In this document: positions 1-8,133 of the stretch, one piece after another
Numbering within the stretch: the first letter of the stretch is position 1
How the letters are laid out: every line of letters begins with the position of its first letter
Assembly: GCF_021043375.1 (NCBI RefSeq)
Contig: NZ_JAJNDV010000014.1
Location: 1 to 64,000 of the forward strand
Reading direction: 5' to 3'
Length of the DNA: 64,000 nucleotides
Origin: Sphingomonas sp. IC-56
GTDB lineage: Bacteria > Pseudomonadota > Alphaproteobacteria > Sphingomonadales > Sphingomonadaceae
Position numbers and translations under genes: made by a program
The notes under the pieces: model-generated
What the model was told of the DNA's origin: nothing
The model's input: only the letters and a program-made list of their open reading frames with translations
The model's database searches: none

Positions 1-19
1 CGTTCCGGGGAGGATTTGA

Positions 20-298
20 TCAGTCGAAGAGTTCTTCGAAGAAGGATTTGCGCTTCTTGTGGGGGTGGTGGTGGCGGTCGCCGGCGTGGCGGGGGTCGCG
101 GTAACCGGGCTCGGGCCAGGGCGACGGGGCCGGCGCGGGCGCGGCCTGGGCCGCGCTGCGCTCGATGATCTTGTCGAGTTCGCCCCGGTCCAGCCACACG
201 CCGCGGCAGGTGGGGCAGAAGTCGATCTCGATCCCCTGGCGCTCCATCGGCGACAGCGGGCTGCCGTCGACGGGGCAGGTGAAGCTGCCGCCGGCCAT
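20..298 (-). CDS. zinc-ribbon (zf-TFIIB family) protein, 92 aa
   Basis: Small protein with a TFIIB-type zinc ribbon at residues about 8-45: CPVDG, then CPTC followed by RGVWLDRGELDKII, the family hallmark. The first knuckle is CPVD rather than CPxC, a variation I believe is tolerated in this family. The C-terminus is rich in histidine and lysine (RHHHPHKKRK) and could bind metal or nucleic acid. Its ATG overlaps the TAA stop of the upstream membrane protein by one base, so the two are probably translated together. The exact role of this family is not known; a chaperone or regulatory metal-binding role is only a guess. Confidence 0.85.
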   Translation of the reverse strand: MAGGSFTCPVDGSPLSPMERQGIEIDFCPTCRGVWLDRGELDKIIERSAAQAAPAPAPSPWPEPGYRDPRHAGDRHHHPHKKRKSFFEELFD

Positions 299-1011
299 TA
301 TTCGCGCTCGCCGGTGAGGTTCAGCAGCAGCTGGAACATGTTGATGAGGTTCAGGTACAGCGACAGCGCGCCCATGATCGCCAGCTTTTCGGCGGCCTGG
401 CTGTTCGCATATACCAGATATTCGCTCTTGAGGCGCTGCGTGTCCCAGGCGGTGAGGCCGGCGAAGACGAGGACGCCGATGGCGGACAGACCCATCTGGA
501 GCAGGCTGGAGCCGAGGAACAGGTTCACCAGGCTGGCGACGATGACGGCGATCAGGCCGATCATCAGGAAGCTGCCCATGCCGGTCAGGTCACGCTTGGT
601 GGTGTAGCCCCAGAGGCTGAGGCCCGCGAACATCGCGGAAGCGGTGAAGAAGGCGGTTGCGATGCTGGTGCCGGTGAAGACCAGGAAGATGCTGGCCATC
701 GACACGCCCATCACCGCGGCGAACGCGAAGAAGGTGGTGCGCGCGGTGGCGGTGGTCATCCGCTCGATGCGAAAGGTGAAGAACATCACGAACGCCAGCG
801 GGGCTAGCATCGCCACCCACTTGAGCGGCGTGCCGAAGATCAGGCCGACCAAAGCGGGCGTGTTGGCGACGGCCAGCGCGACCAGGCCGGTGATGGCCAG
901 GCCGATCCCCATGTTGCGGTAGATGCCGAGCATGTGCCGGCGCAGGCCCTCGTCATAACGAGCCTGCAGCCCGGCGGAGGCGGCGCGGTTGAAATAGTTG
1001 AGGTTGTCCAC
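298..1011 (-). CDS. Bax inhibitor-1/YccA family membrane protein
   Basis: Integral membrane protein of 237 aa with about seven hydrophobic segments, typical of the BI-1 (UPF0005) family, which includes E. coli YccA and YbhL. The N-terminus NYFNRAASAGLQARYDEGLRRHML and the C-terminal INMFQLLLNLTG pattern are familiar from alphaproteobacterial members. I chose the GTG at 1009-1011 because CAGGAG lies just upstream and because this gives the usual family length; a longer frame to 1110 reads through apparently non-coding sequence. Family members are linked to stress tolerance, protease control or ion leak. It is the first gene of a pair with the zinc-ribbon protein. Confidence 0.88.
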   Translation of the reverse strand: MDNLNYFNRAASAGLQARYDEGLRRHMLGIYRNMGIGLAITGLVALAVANTPALVGLIFGTPLKWVAMLAPLAFVMFFTFRIERMTTATARTTFFAFAAVMGVSMASIFLVFTGTSIATAFFTASAMFAGLSLWGYTTKRDLTGMGSFLMIGLIAVIVASLVNLFLGSSLLQMGLSAIGVLVFAGLTAWDTQRLKSEYLVYANSQAAEKLAIMGALSLYLNLINMFQLLLNLTGERE

Positions 1012-1232
1012 CGTGTGAAAACTCCTGCGGACGCGCGTGCGCCCATCGATCCCGAAAACGATCGAGCGGTGCTTCGGTGGAGAGAGGTGGACATGCCACC
1101 GAACCTGCACCGAGCTAGCTCGATGCGGTCCGACATCACGGGGCTTTCGTTTGGAAAGCCGCCGCCAGAGGGGCCCGGTCCCGCTTAATGGATGTGGGAG
1201 GTGGGGTGGCGGGGGTCAAGAGGGAGGTGTGG

Positions 1233-1467
1233 TTCACGCGAAGGCGCGAAGGCGCGAAGAGGTTCAGGAGAAGACAGGGGTTCGCGCAGAGGCGCAGAGG
1301 CGCAGAGAGATAGAGAAGGCCGCATCAGCGGCAGGGGCGATCTTGAGTGTTCCGCACGTCGCGATGCTTGTGGGTCTCCCGGTCGCGTCGCAGGGAGTGT
1401 CGCATCTGCGCCTCCGCGCCTCTGCGCGAACCCCTCTCTTCTTCGTGCCTTCGCGCCTTCGCGTGAA
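1233..1467. repeat. large GC-rich inverted-repeat element
   Basis: The gap 1012-1564 holds a roughly 235-base inverted repeat. The left arm (1233-1262 and about 1279-1307) reads as tandem GCGAAGGCGCGAAG units followed by GCGCAGAGGCGCAGAG units. The right arm (about 1406-1467) is their reverse complement in the opposite order, ending TTCGCGCCTTCGCGTGAA. About 100 bases of unrelated sequence lie between the arms. Open frames across it are just translations of the repeat and I do not regard them as genes. No transposase is visible, so it is a non-autonomous or structural repeat. Confidence 0.75.
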
Positions 1468-1510
1468 ATCAAAAGAGGCCGAGCGGGCCGCAGCGGTATC
1501 GCCTGTGGCG

Positions 1511-1560
1511 CGCCCCTCCACCATGCTGCGCATGGTCTCCCTTTCCGTTCCGGGAAGGAA
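1511..1560. repeat. family C palindromic intergenic repeat, diverged copy
   Basis: CGCCCCTCCACCATG-CTGCGCATGGT-CTCCCT followed by GTTCCGGGAAGGAA. The same layout recurs near 11.0, 28.8, 29.25 and 34.7 kb, and its last part is seen again at bases 1-14 of the window (CGTTCCGGGGAGGA). It ends immediately before the astD stop codon, so it may lie in the transcript's 3' end. Confidence 0.7.
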
Positions 1561-1564
1561 TTGA

Positions 1565-2980
1565 TCAGGCGTCGCGCAGCCCTAGGCCGATCGAGGCGCG
1601 CGCTTGTTCGGATTCGGAGGAAACGACCGGATAGGCGCAATAGTCCGCGGCGTAATAGGCGCTGGGGCGGTGGTTGCCCGACCAGCCTACGCCGCCGAAC
1701 GGGGCCGAGGAGGAGGCGCCGTTGGTGGGGCGGTTCCAGTTGACGATGCCGGCGCGGATATTGGCCCAGAACTGGTCGTAGAGGCGCGGATTCTGGCTGA
1801 TGAGGCTGGCGGACAGGCCGTAGCGAGTATCGTTGGCCTCCGCGATCGCTTCCTCGAAGCTGGTCTTGCGGAAGACCTGGAGGATCGGGCCGAACAGCTC
1901 GACATCGGGCTTGTCGGTCGCGCCCGTCATGTCGATGATGCCGGGGGTGAGGAACGGGCGGTCGGCGATCGGGCGCTCCATGTGGCGGATTGGGCGGCCG
2001 CCGAGCGTCAGGAGCGCGACGAAGCTTTCGGTCAGCATGTCGGCGGTGTCGTTGTCGATCACGGGGCCCATGAAGGGGGCTGGGTCGGCATGGGGCTCGC
2101 CGATGATTAGGCGCCCGACGAGCTTCTGGATCTCGGCGAGCAGCGGCTCGGCAAGCGCGTCGTCGACGATCAGGCGTCGCGCGGCGGTGCAGCGCTGGCC
2201 CGCGGTGGTGAAGGCGGACTGCACCACCAGCACGGCGGCGGAGTAGAGGTCGGGCGTGTCCCAGACGAGGATTGGGTTGTTGCCGCCCATCTCCAGCGCG
2301 AGGATTTTCTCGGGGCGGGTGGCGAACTGGCGGTTGAGCGCGATGCCGGTGTTGGCCGAGCCGGTGAAGAGCAGGCCGTCGATGTCAGGATGGGCGGCGA
2401 GCGCCTTGCCCTGGTCGGGGCCGCCGATGAGGAGGCGCAGGCACCCTTCGGGTACACCCGCAGCGTGGAAGCATTCCACCAGGAACGCGCCGCTGGCCGG
2501 GGTTTTCTCCGAGGGCTTGAACACCACGGCGTTGCCCGCGAGCAGCGCGGGGACGATGTGGCCGTTGGGCAGGTGCGCGGGGAAATTGTAGGGGCCGAGC
2601 ACCGCCAGCACGCCGTGCGGCTTGTGCCGAAGCGCCAGGCGCGTGTTCATCGGCGCTTCGATGCGGCGCTGGCCGGTGCGTTCGGAATAGGCGGTGACCG
2701 ACACGTCGACCTTGGCGATCACCGTTTCGACTTCGCTGCGCGCTTCCCAGAGCGGCTTGCCGGTTTCGCGGGCAAGCAGATCGGTGAAGGCGTCCGCACG
2801 CTGGCGCACGACGTTGGCGAAGCGGCGGAGCGTTTCGATGCGCACGGCGAGCGGGCGCGCGGCCCATTCGGCCCAACTGGCACGAGCCGCGGCGACATGC
2901 TCGTCGACGTCGCCGATGGGCTGGCGCCAGAGCACCGCGCCGGTCGCGGGCTCGGTGGAGATGATTTCCTGTCCCGGCAT
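1565..2980 (-). CDS. astD: succinylglutamate-semialdehyde dehydrogenase
   Basis: An NAD-dependent aldehyde dehydrogenase of 471 aa that oxidises N-succinylglutamate semialdehyde in the arginine succinyltransferase pathway. Visible motifs are GPYNFPAHLPNGHI (about 129-142), with the oxyanion-hole Asn, FTGSANTG (205-212), the general base Glu in LALEMGGNNP (E230) and the nucleophile Cys in AGQRCTAARR (C264). The overall pattern matches AstD better than generic ALDHs. The start at 2980 drops a 41-codon extension that does not resemble the family. The other ast genes are not in the window, so it may work with unlinked genes. The stop codon sits against a palindromic repeat. Confidence 0.88.
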   Translation of the reverse strand: MPGQEIISTEPATGAVLWRQPIGDVDEHVAAARASWAEWAARPLAVRIETLRRFANVVRQRADAFTDLLARETGKPLWEARSEVETVIAKVDVSVTAYSERTGQRRIEAPMNTRLALRHKPHGVLAVLGPYNFPAHLPNGHIVPALLAGNAVVFKPSEKTPASGAFLVECFHAAGVPEGCLRLLIGGPDQGKALAAHPDIDGLLFTGSANTGIALNRQFATRPEKILALEMGGNNPILVWDTPDLYSAAVLVVQSAFTTAGQRCTAARRLIVDDALAEPLLAEIQKLVGRLIIGEPHADPAPFMGPVIDNDTADMLTESFVALLTLGGRPIRHMERPIADRPFLTPGIIDMTGATDKPDVELFGPILQVFRKTSFEEAIAEANDTRYGLSASLISQNPRLYDQFWANIRAGIVNWNRPTNGASSSAPFGGVGWSGNHRPSAYYAADYCAYPVVSSESEQARASIGLGLRDA

Positions 2981-3056
2981 TGTCGTTCTGGTTGTCGTCC
3001 CCGGATGAGGCTTACGCTCTTGCCCGAAATCCGGGGCGAATGCCAAGCCCCGGTAA

Positions 3057-4409
3057 TCAGGCCAATGCCTCGCCCATGCGGCGAACGGCAGCGACCTTGT
3101 CATAGAGCGGCTGCCAGTTGTCGGCGGCGGCGATGGGGGACCAGATCGCCTCGACTTCGTCGATCAGCATCGCGCAGGGGTGATCGCCCGACCAATAGGC
3201 ATGATCGCGGGCCTTACGCGGCTGGTAGCCCGCAAGCTGGGCGCGCAGTTCGGCGAAGGGCTCGCCATAATGATTGGGGAGCTGGCCGCCGAACACGTCG
3301 AAATAGAAGCGGTCCAGCGGAGCGCCGGTGCTGGCGAGCGCGAACTCGACGGCCTGGACCAGCGGGCGGTCCTGTTCGGCGTCCCTGGGCAGAACGCCGA
3401 GGCGCCACAGGATCGCAGCGCTCACTGCCTGATGATAGGCCGGCGCATAGCGCTCCAGCGCCTCGATCAGCGGTTCTTCCTCGGCGATCAGGCGGAGCGA
3501 GCTGGCGAGCTGCATCACGTCCCAGTAGATCGCCTCGGGCTGGCGGCCATAGGCATAGAGGCCCGACTGATCGAAATAGGCCGCGGTAAAGGCCGGCGCC
3601 CAGCTGGGGGTGAAACGCCACGGACCATAGTCGAAGCTCTCGCCCGTCACATTGATGTTGTCGGTGTTGAGCACGCCATGGACGAAGCCCGCAGCCATGA
3701 ACTGGCCGGCGAGCGCGGCGGTGCGGCCGGCGACATGGGCGAGCAGGCGCTGTGGCGCGTCGTCGCCGGCTTCCTCGCCATAATAATGGCGCAGCACATA
3801 AGCGGTGAGCTTCGCCAGTCCTTCGGTGTCCTGATTGTAGGCCAGGCGCTGAAAGCTGCCGATGCGGATATGACCGTGGTTCAACCGGACCATTAACGCC
3901 GAGCGGGTGGGGGAGGGCTCGTCATTGCGATGGAGCTCCTCGCCGGTTTCGATCACTGAAAAGGTGCGCGAGGTGTGGACGCCGAGCGCCTCGAGCATCT
4001 CGGTGGCGAGGATTTCGCGCACTGCGCCCTTCAGGGTGAGGCGGCCGTCGCCGAAGCGGCTGTACGGCGTCTGGCCCGAACCCTTGGTGCCAAGGTCCAT
4101 CAAGCGCCCGGCCTCATCGCGCATCTGGGCGAACAGGAAGCCGCGGCCGTCGCCGATCTCGGGATTGTACACGCGGAACTGATGGCCGTGATAGCGCAGT
4201 GCCAGCGGCTGAGGCAGTGATCCGGGCAGCGGTTCAAACCGACCGAAATGGGCGCGCCACTGGTCGTCGCTCAAGCCGTCCAGCCCGACTTGCGCCGCCG
4301 CGCGGTCGTTGCGGAAGCGCAAAACGGTCTTGGGGAAATTGGCCGCCGTGACGGTGTCGTAGAAGGCGTCGCCGAGCTCGAGGATCGCCTGTTGCGGTGT
4401 GAAGTCCAT
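3057..4409 (-). CDS. selO: SelO/YdiU family protein adenylyltransferase
   Basis: A pseudokinase-fold enzyme that AMPylates other proteins; in E. coli SelO it modifies redox and metabolic proteins. The 450-aa product shows the glycine-rich segment LGTKGSGQTPYSRFGDGRLTLKGAVREIL, GFVHGVLNTDNINVTGES (the catalytic and metal-binding loop), FDYGPWRFTP and DQSGLYAYGRQP, all conserved SelO blocks. The start at 4409 gives MDFTPQQAILELGDAFYD, matching family N-termini; the longer frame overlaps the divergent gene. It lies head-to-head with the hydrolase gene, with 18 bases between start codons, so its promoter must lie inside that gene. Confidence 0.9.
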   Translation of the reverse strand: MDFTPQQAILELGDAFYDTVTAANFPKTVLRFRNDRAAAQVGLDGLSDDQWRAHFGRFEPLPGSLPQPLALRYHGHQFRVYNPEIGDGRGFLFAQMRDEAGRLMDLGTKGSGQTPYSRFGDGRLTLKGAVREILATEMLEALGVHTSRTFSVIETGEELHRNDEPSPTRSALMVRLNHGHIRIGSFQRLAYNQDTEGLAKLTAYVLRHYYGEEAGDDAPQRLLAHVAGRTAALAGQFMAAGFVHGVLNTDNINVTGESFDYGPWRFTPSWAPAFTAAYFDQSGLYAYGRQPEAIYWDVMQLASSLRLIAEEEPLIEALERYAPAYHQAVSAAILWRLGVLPRDAEQDRPLVQAVEFALASTGAPLDRFYFDVFGGQLPNHYGEPFAELRAQLAGYQPRKARDHAYWSGDHPCAMLIDEVEAIWSPIAAADNWQPLYDKVAAVRRMGEALA

Positions 4410-4427
4410 GCGGCGATATGGGGGGCG

Positions 4428-5294
4428 ATGGCGGAGCGGCGCAACTACACAGATGGGTATTGGTGGTCGCGCGACGGTTTGCGGCTGCATTATCGCGATT
4501 ATGCCGGCACGTCGGACAGGCCCCCGATCCTGTGCATGCCCGGGCTGACGCGCAACGCCCGCGATTTCGAGATGCTGGCCAACCGGCTGGCCGGGCAATG
4601 GCGTGTACTGGCGCTGGAATTCCGCGGGCGCGGCGAGAGTGCGTACGCCAAAGATCCGCTAAGCTATGTGCCGCTGACCTATCTTCAGGATGTCGAAGCG
4701 CTGCTGGCCGAGCGCGAGATCGAGCGTTTCGTGAGCGTCGGAACCTCACTCGGCGGGATCGTCACCATGCTGCTGGCGGCCACCGACGGCGCCCGGCTGG
4801 CCGGCGTGGTGCTGAACGATGTCGGGCCAGAGCTGAACCCGGCGGGGCTGTCGCGCATCCGCAGCTATGTGGGCAAAGGCGTGTGGCACCCGACCTGGAT
4901 GCACGCCGCGCGCCACGTCGCGGAAGCGCATGGGGAGGTGTATCCCGGCTACGGCATCGAGGACTGGCTGTGCATGGCCAAGCGGCTGTACCGGGTGAAC
5001 AGCTCCGGGCGGATCGTGCTCGACTACGACATGAAGATCGCCGAGCCGTTCCGGGTGCCGGGCGGCGACGCCGCACCCGACCTGTGGCCGACGATCGACG
5101 CGCTGAAGGGCCGCCCGGTGCTGGTGGTACGCGGTGAGCGGTCGGACATCCTGAGCGCCGAAACGGCGGAGCGGATGGTGGCGCGGCTGGACGAAGCCGA
5201 GCTGGTGACCGTGCCGGGGGTGGGGCATGCGCCGACGCTGGACGAGCCCGAGGTGATCGCGGCGGTGGAGCGGATGCTGGCGCGGGTCCGCTAG
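4428..5294 (+). CDS. alpha/beta hydrolase
   Basis: A 288-aa alpha/beta-hydrolase-fold protein. The nucleophile elbow is GTSLGG (Ser at about residue 106), an oxyanion region precedes it (MPGLTRNARDF), and the acid and base appear in VVRGERSDILS and VGHAPTLDEPE. The sequence resembles the esterase or haloalkane-dehalogenase-like group without a distinctive substrate signature. I chose the ATG at 4428 because earlier in-frame starts lie inside selO on the other strand. It is monocistronic as far as can be seen and diverges from selO. Substrate unknown. Confidence 0.85.
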   Translation: MAERRNYTDGYWWSRDGLRLHYRDYAGTSDRPPILCMPGLTRNARDFEMLANRLAGQWRVLALEFRGRGESAYAKDPLSYVPLTYLQDVEALLAEREIERFVSVGTSLGGIVTMLLAATDGARLAGVVLNDVGPELNPAGLSRIRSYVGKGVWHPTWMHAARHVAEAHGEVYPGYGIEDWLCMAKRLYRVNSSGRIVLDYDMKIAEPFRVPGGDAAPDLWPTIDALKGRPVLVVRGERSDILSAETAERMVARLDEAELVTVPGVGHAPTLDEPEVIAAVERMLARVR

Positions 5295-5461
5295 GGGGCT
5301 CGCGGGCGGTGTCGCTTGCGGCGGCGCCACTTGGCAGCTTTCGCCCCAAAGTCAGTCATTCAGGCCCGTCCTCTCGTAGCCCGAAAGCCGCCTTCGCCTA
5401 CGTAACGAGAGGCCGCGGCTAGCATAGTTGCGGTCGATCAGGAGAGTTATAGAGTGAGTCA

Positions 5462-5929
5462 ATGAGGGCCTCCCTGATACTGATCCTTCTTATTGGCGCG
5501 TGCTCCGATGAATCAGGCGGCGGAGGCGAAACGGCTCCATCGCGAAATATCGTTGAAAGCAGCCGAGCGACTGTGCGCACCGGCGTGCTGAGCATCGGGT
5601 TCCACGGACCTGTTTTCAGCACGGACGAGGAGATACACGCGGAAATAGCCGAAGCGAAGGGAGGTTTTTGGGAGACGGTTGGGATGCCGATCGTGGCCGA
5701 CGGCGCTGCCGAAGTCGCGTTTCAGAAAGCGCTTAAAAGGGCCATTTCGAAGGCGGCTGCGGCTGGGATACCTAAACCTTCGATGCAATGGAGGGTGGCG
5801 CTCCAAGGTGTTCCCGAGCCGTTTGCCACAGACGGGTACACGCATCAGTTTCGGCTTGGGCGGATCATCTCGATCGAACCGTGTCCGAAGGAACCGGTCA
5901 GCGGAAAAGAATGTCCTGACTACCCTTGA
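5462..5929 (+). CDS. hypothetical lipoprotein, 155 aa
   Basis: The N-terminus MRASLILILLIGACSDESGGGG is a lipoprotein signal: a short basic start, a hydrophobic run and the lipobox LIGAC, with the lipidated Cys at residue 14 followed by a Ser/Gly-rich linker. The rest is a soluble domain with two cysteines near the C-terminus (PCPKEPVSGKECPDYP). I recognise no family. Codon use is slightly more A+T-rich than the neighbours. It stands alone between the hydrolase and a tRNA gene, which is a common place for laterally acquired genes. Confidence 0.65.
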   Translation: MRASLILILLIGACSDESGGGGETAPSRNIVESSRATVRTGVLSIGFHGPVFSTDEEIHAEIAEAKGGFWETVGMPIVADGAAEVAFQKALKRAISKAAAAGIPKPSMQWRVALQGVPEPFATDGYTHQFRLGRIISIEPCPKEPVSGKECPDYP

Positions 5930-6162
5930 AAGACTGCGGCGCTGTGGCCCCGTCACACCCTCGACTCCTCCTTCCCTCATGAACGAAGGTCTTATTTCGC
6001 CGATCGACGCGCGACAGCGGAACGGCGGCTACCCACCCACTTCCGGTCATGGCGAAACGCCACGGGTCTCTGCACAGGCATTCGCCAGGGCGATGATTTT
6101 GCCGGTGTGCGGGGCCAAGCTTGAGGCTGATCCCGCTCTCGACCCATCTGCATGACGGGGAA

Positions 6163-6239
6163 TGGCGCGCCCGGAACGATTCGAACGTCCGACCCTCAGA
6201 TTCGTAGTCTGATGCTCTATCCAGCTGAGCTACGGGCGC
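6163..6239 (-). tRNA. tRNA-Arg (anticodon ACG)
   Basis: Reading the minus strand, the gene starts GCGCCCGTAGCTCAGCTGG and ends TTCGAATCGTTCCGGGCGCGCCA. The 7-bp acceptor stem GCGCCCG/CGGGCGC is perfect, the D-loop is standard, the anticodon stem-loop is CAGACTACGAATCTG (anticodon ACG) and the T-arm carries GTTCGAATC. CCA is encoded. An A34 anticodon implies editing to inosine by TadA. A plus-strand open frame over it is an artefact. Confidence 0.96.
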
Positions 6240-6378
6240 TTGGGAGGGGCGCAGCTAGACCAGGCTTGGAGGGAGCGCAAGCGGTTTTTGCAGTTTGCCT
6301 GGCGGGCCTTTGGGCTTGGTGCTGCGGAACGATCGGGCGCGCGCGGCGCTTGCGTCCTGATCATCTGGAGAGCGAACA

Positions 6379-6744
6379 ATGGAAGACAATCGGGTTTGGG
6401 CGTTCGAGGAAAGCCTGTGGACCGGCGGGGCGGAGCAGTATCGCGAGCTGATCGACGAGGAATGCGTCATGGTGCTGCCCGAGCAGCCCTTCGTGCTGAC
6501 CAGCGACCAGGCGATCGAGGCAGTGGCGCATACGCCGCGCTGGTCGAGCGTGTCGTTCAGCGAGCAGCAGATCATGCGGCCGCAGGAAGGGCTGATTACC
6601 ATCGCCTATAAGGCCGAGGCGCAGGGCGAGGGCAAGGAGGGCTATACCGCCTATTGCACCACCACCATGCGGCGGCTGGAGCATGATGTGTGGCGGGTGG
6701 TGCAGCATCAGCAGACGGTGCCGTTGGTTGCTGGCGGGGCGTGA
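6379..6744 (+). CDS. SnoaL-like/DUF4440 (NTF2-fold) protein
   Basis: A 121-aa protein with the NTF2-like pattern: an N-terminal helix (VWAFEESLWTGGAEQYRELID), the strand ECVMVLP, then FSEQQIMRPQEGLITIAYKAEAQ and TTTMRRLEHDVWRVVQHQQT. This is the layout of DUF4440 or ketosteroid-isomerase-like small domains. No catalytic residues can be assigned. It has no obvious operon partner and is followed by a family B palindrome that could end transcription. Similar small proteins occur often in sphingomonads, but their function is not established. Confidence 0.7.
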   Translation: MEDNRVWAFEESLWTGGAEQYRELIDEECVMVLPEQPFVLTSDQAIEAVAHTPRWSSVSFSEQQIMRPQEGLITIAYKAEAQGEGKEGYTAYCTTTMRRLEHDVWRVVQHQQTVPLVAGGA

Positions 6745-6754
6745 TTGAACCTCC

Positions 6755-6841
6755 TTCGTCATCCCGACCTTGAGCCGGGATCCCGCTTCTTCTTCTGTGG
6801 GGCAAGGCAGCGGGACCCCGGCTCAAGGCCGGGGTGACGAA
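6755..6841. repeat. family B palindromic intergenic repeat
   Basis: TTCGTCATCCCGACCTTGAG-CCGGGATCCCGC, a short loop, then AGCGGGACCCCGGCTCAAGG-CCGGGGTGACGAA. The two arms are near-perfect inverted complements, and related copies lie at 40966-41047 and 61456-61534. It sits just after the stop of the NTF2-like gene. Confidence 0.85.
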
Positions 6842-6933
6842 GAATGAGGGGGGGATGACGTCGGAAAGGTCTTGGCCGCGCAAGGTTGGGCATGGCGGTG
6901 ACTTGGCCGCCCGATGTGCTAAGGCGCGCGGCC

Positions 6934-8067
6934 ATGTCGATCCACATCCTGCACCTGCATTCGACCTTCAACTATGGCGGCAAGGAAGCGCGCGCGGTCC
7001 GGCTGATGAACGCGTTCGGCGACAAGGCGCGGCACACGATCGTGTCGGCCATGCCGGACCAGTTGGAGGCGCGTGCCTATATCGCCAAGGGCATCAAGTA
7101 CGAGGTCGCGCAGGATCCGCCACCCCTGTCGGGCAAGCCTTCGGTGAAGCGCTACGAGGCGATCGCGCGGTACATGCGGCGCTTCGACCTGGTGCTGACC
7201 TATAATTGGGGTGCCATCGACGGGGTGATGGCGGCGCGGGTGTTCGGCAAGGGCCTGCCGCCGATCGTGCACCACGAGGACGGCTTCAACGCCGACGAGG
7301 CAGAGCGGCTGAACCCGGTGCGCAACATGTACCGCCGCATCGCGCTGCCCGCGGCGAATGGCCTGGTGGTGCCGAGCCATGTGCTGGAGCGCGTGGCGCT
7401 GAAGCATTGGCGCCAGCCGGCCGAGCGGGTGCACCGCATCGCCAACGGCGTGCCGACGGGGCTATTCGCGGGCAAGCCGGACGCCAAGATCATCCCGCAA
7501 TTGCTGAAGCGGCGCGAGGGGGAGGTGTTCATCGCGTGTGTCGCCGGGCTGCGGCCGGTCAAGGACCTGCCGATGCTGGTGCGGGCGTGCGGGGGACTGA
7601 ATTCGCGGTTCAAGCTGGTGATCTTTGGCGAAGGGCCCGAGCGGCAGAACATCCTCGACGCCGCCGAGGCGATGGCGATCGAGGACCAGGTGATCCTGCC
7701 GGGCTTTCTGCCCGAGGCGCATCGCTACATGGGATTGTTCGACATCTTCGCGATGTCATCCAAGAGCGAGCAGGCGCCGATATCGGTGCTGGAGGCGATG
7801 GCGGCCGGGCTGCCGGTGGTGACGCCGCGGGTGGGCGACATTCCGCAGATGGTGTCGGAGGCGAACGCCCCGTTCCTGTCGAGCGACCGTACCGAGGTTT
7901 CGATCCGCGACCGCATCGATACGCTGGCCAAGCACCCCGAGGAACGCGCGCGGATCGGCGAAGCGAACAAGCTGCGTGCTCGCGCGTTGTTCGACGATGG
8001 CGCGATGATCGCATCCTATGCGCGGCTGTATGGCGAGGCGATGGGGCGGCCCCAGGCGCTGGGATAA
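6934..8067 (+). CDS. glycosyltransferase, GT4-type
   Basis: A GT-B fold enzyme of 377 aa. The N-terminal Rossmann half opens with the nucleotide-sugar family signature LHLHSTFNYGGKEARAVRL. The C-terminal half carries VAGLRPVKDLPMLVRA, KLVIFGEGPERQNI, ILPGFLPEAHRYMGLFDIFAMSSKSEQAPISVLEAMAAGLPVV, with the E-x7-E-type donor-binding segment of GT4 enzymes. The start at 6934 drops a weak N-terminal extension. Acceptor and product unknown; a role in envelope or exopolysaccharide synthesis is likely, but no other glycan genes lie nearby. Confidence 0.88.
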   Translation: MSIHILHLHSTFNYGGKEARAVRLMNAFGDKARHTIVSAMPDQLEARAYIAKGIKYEVAQDPPPLSGKPSVKRYEAIARYMRRFDLVLTYNWGAIDGVMAARVFGKGLPPIVHHEDGFNADEAERLNPVRNMYRRIALPAANGLVVPSHVLERVALKHWRQPAERVHRIANGVPTGLFAGKPDAKIIPQLLKRREGEVFIACVAGLRPVKDLPMLVRACGGLNSRFKLVIFGEGPERQNILDAAEAMAIEDQVILPGFLPEAHRYMGLFDIFAMSSKSEQAPISVLEAMAAGLPVVTPRVGDIPQMVSEANAPFLSSDRTEVSIRDRIDTLAKHPEERARIGEANKLRARALFDDGAMIASYARLYGEAMGRPQALG

Positions 8068-8133
8068 CGAATGTTACTCGCTTGTGGCGGCAAAGCGGTC
8101 TAGGCGTGCGATGAAGTTTAGCTGGAGGCAGAA

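Noticed and set aside
1037..1743. Open frames across the large inverted repeat
   Set aside because: Translation of tandem GCGAAG/GCGCAG units in both strands; not protein-like.
6152..6451. Plus-strand frame over the tRNA-Arg gene
   Set aside because: Its peptide is the translated complement of the tRNA.
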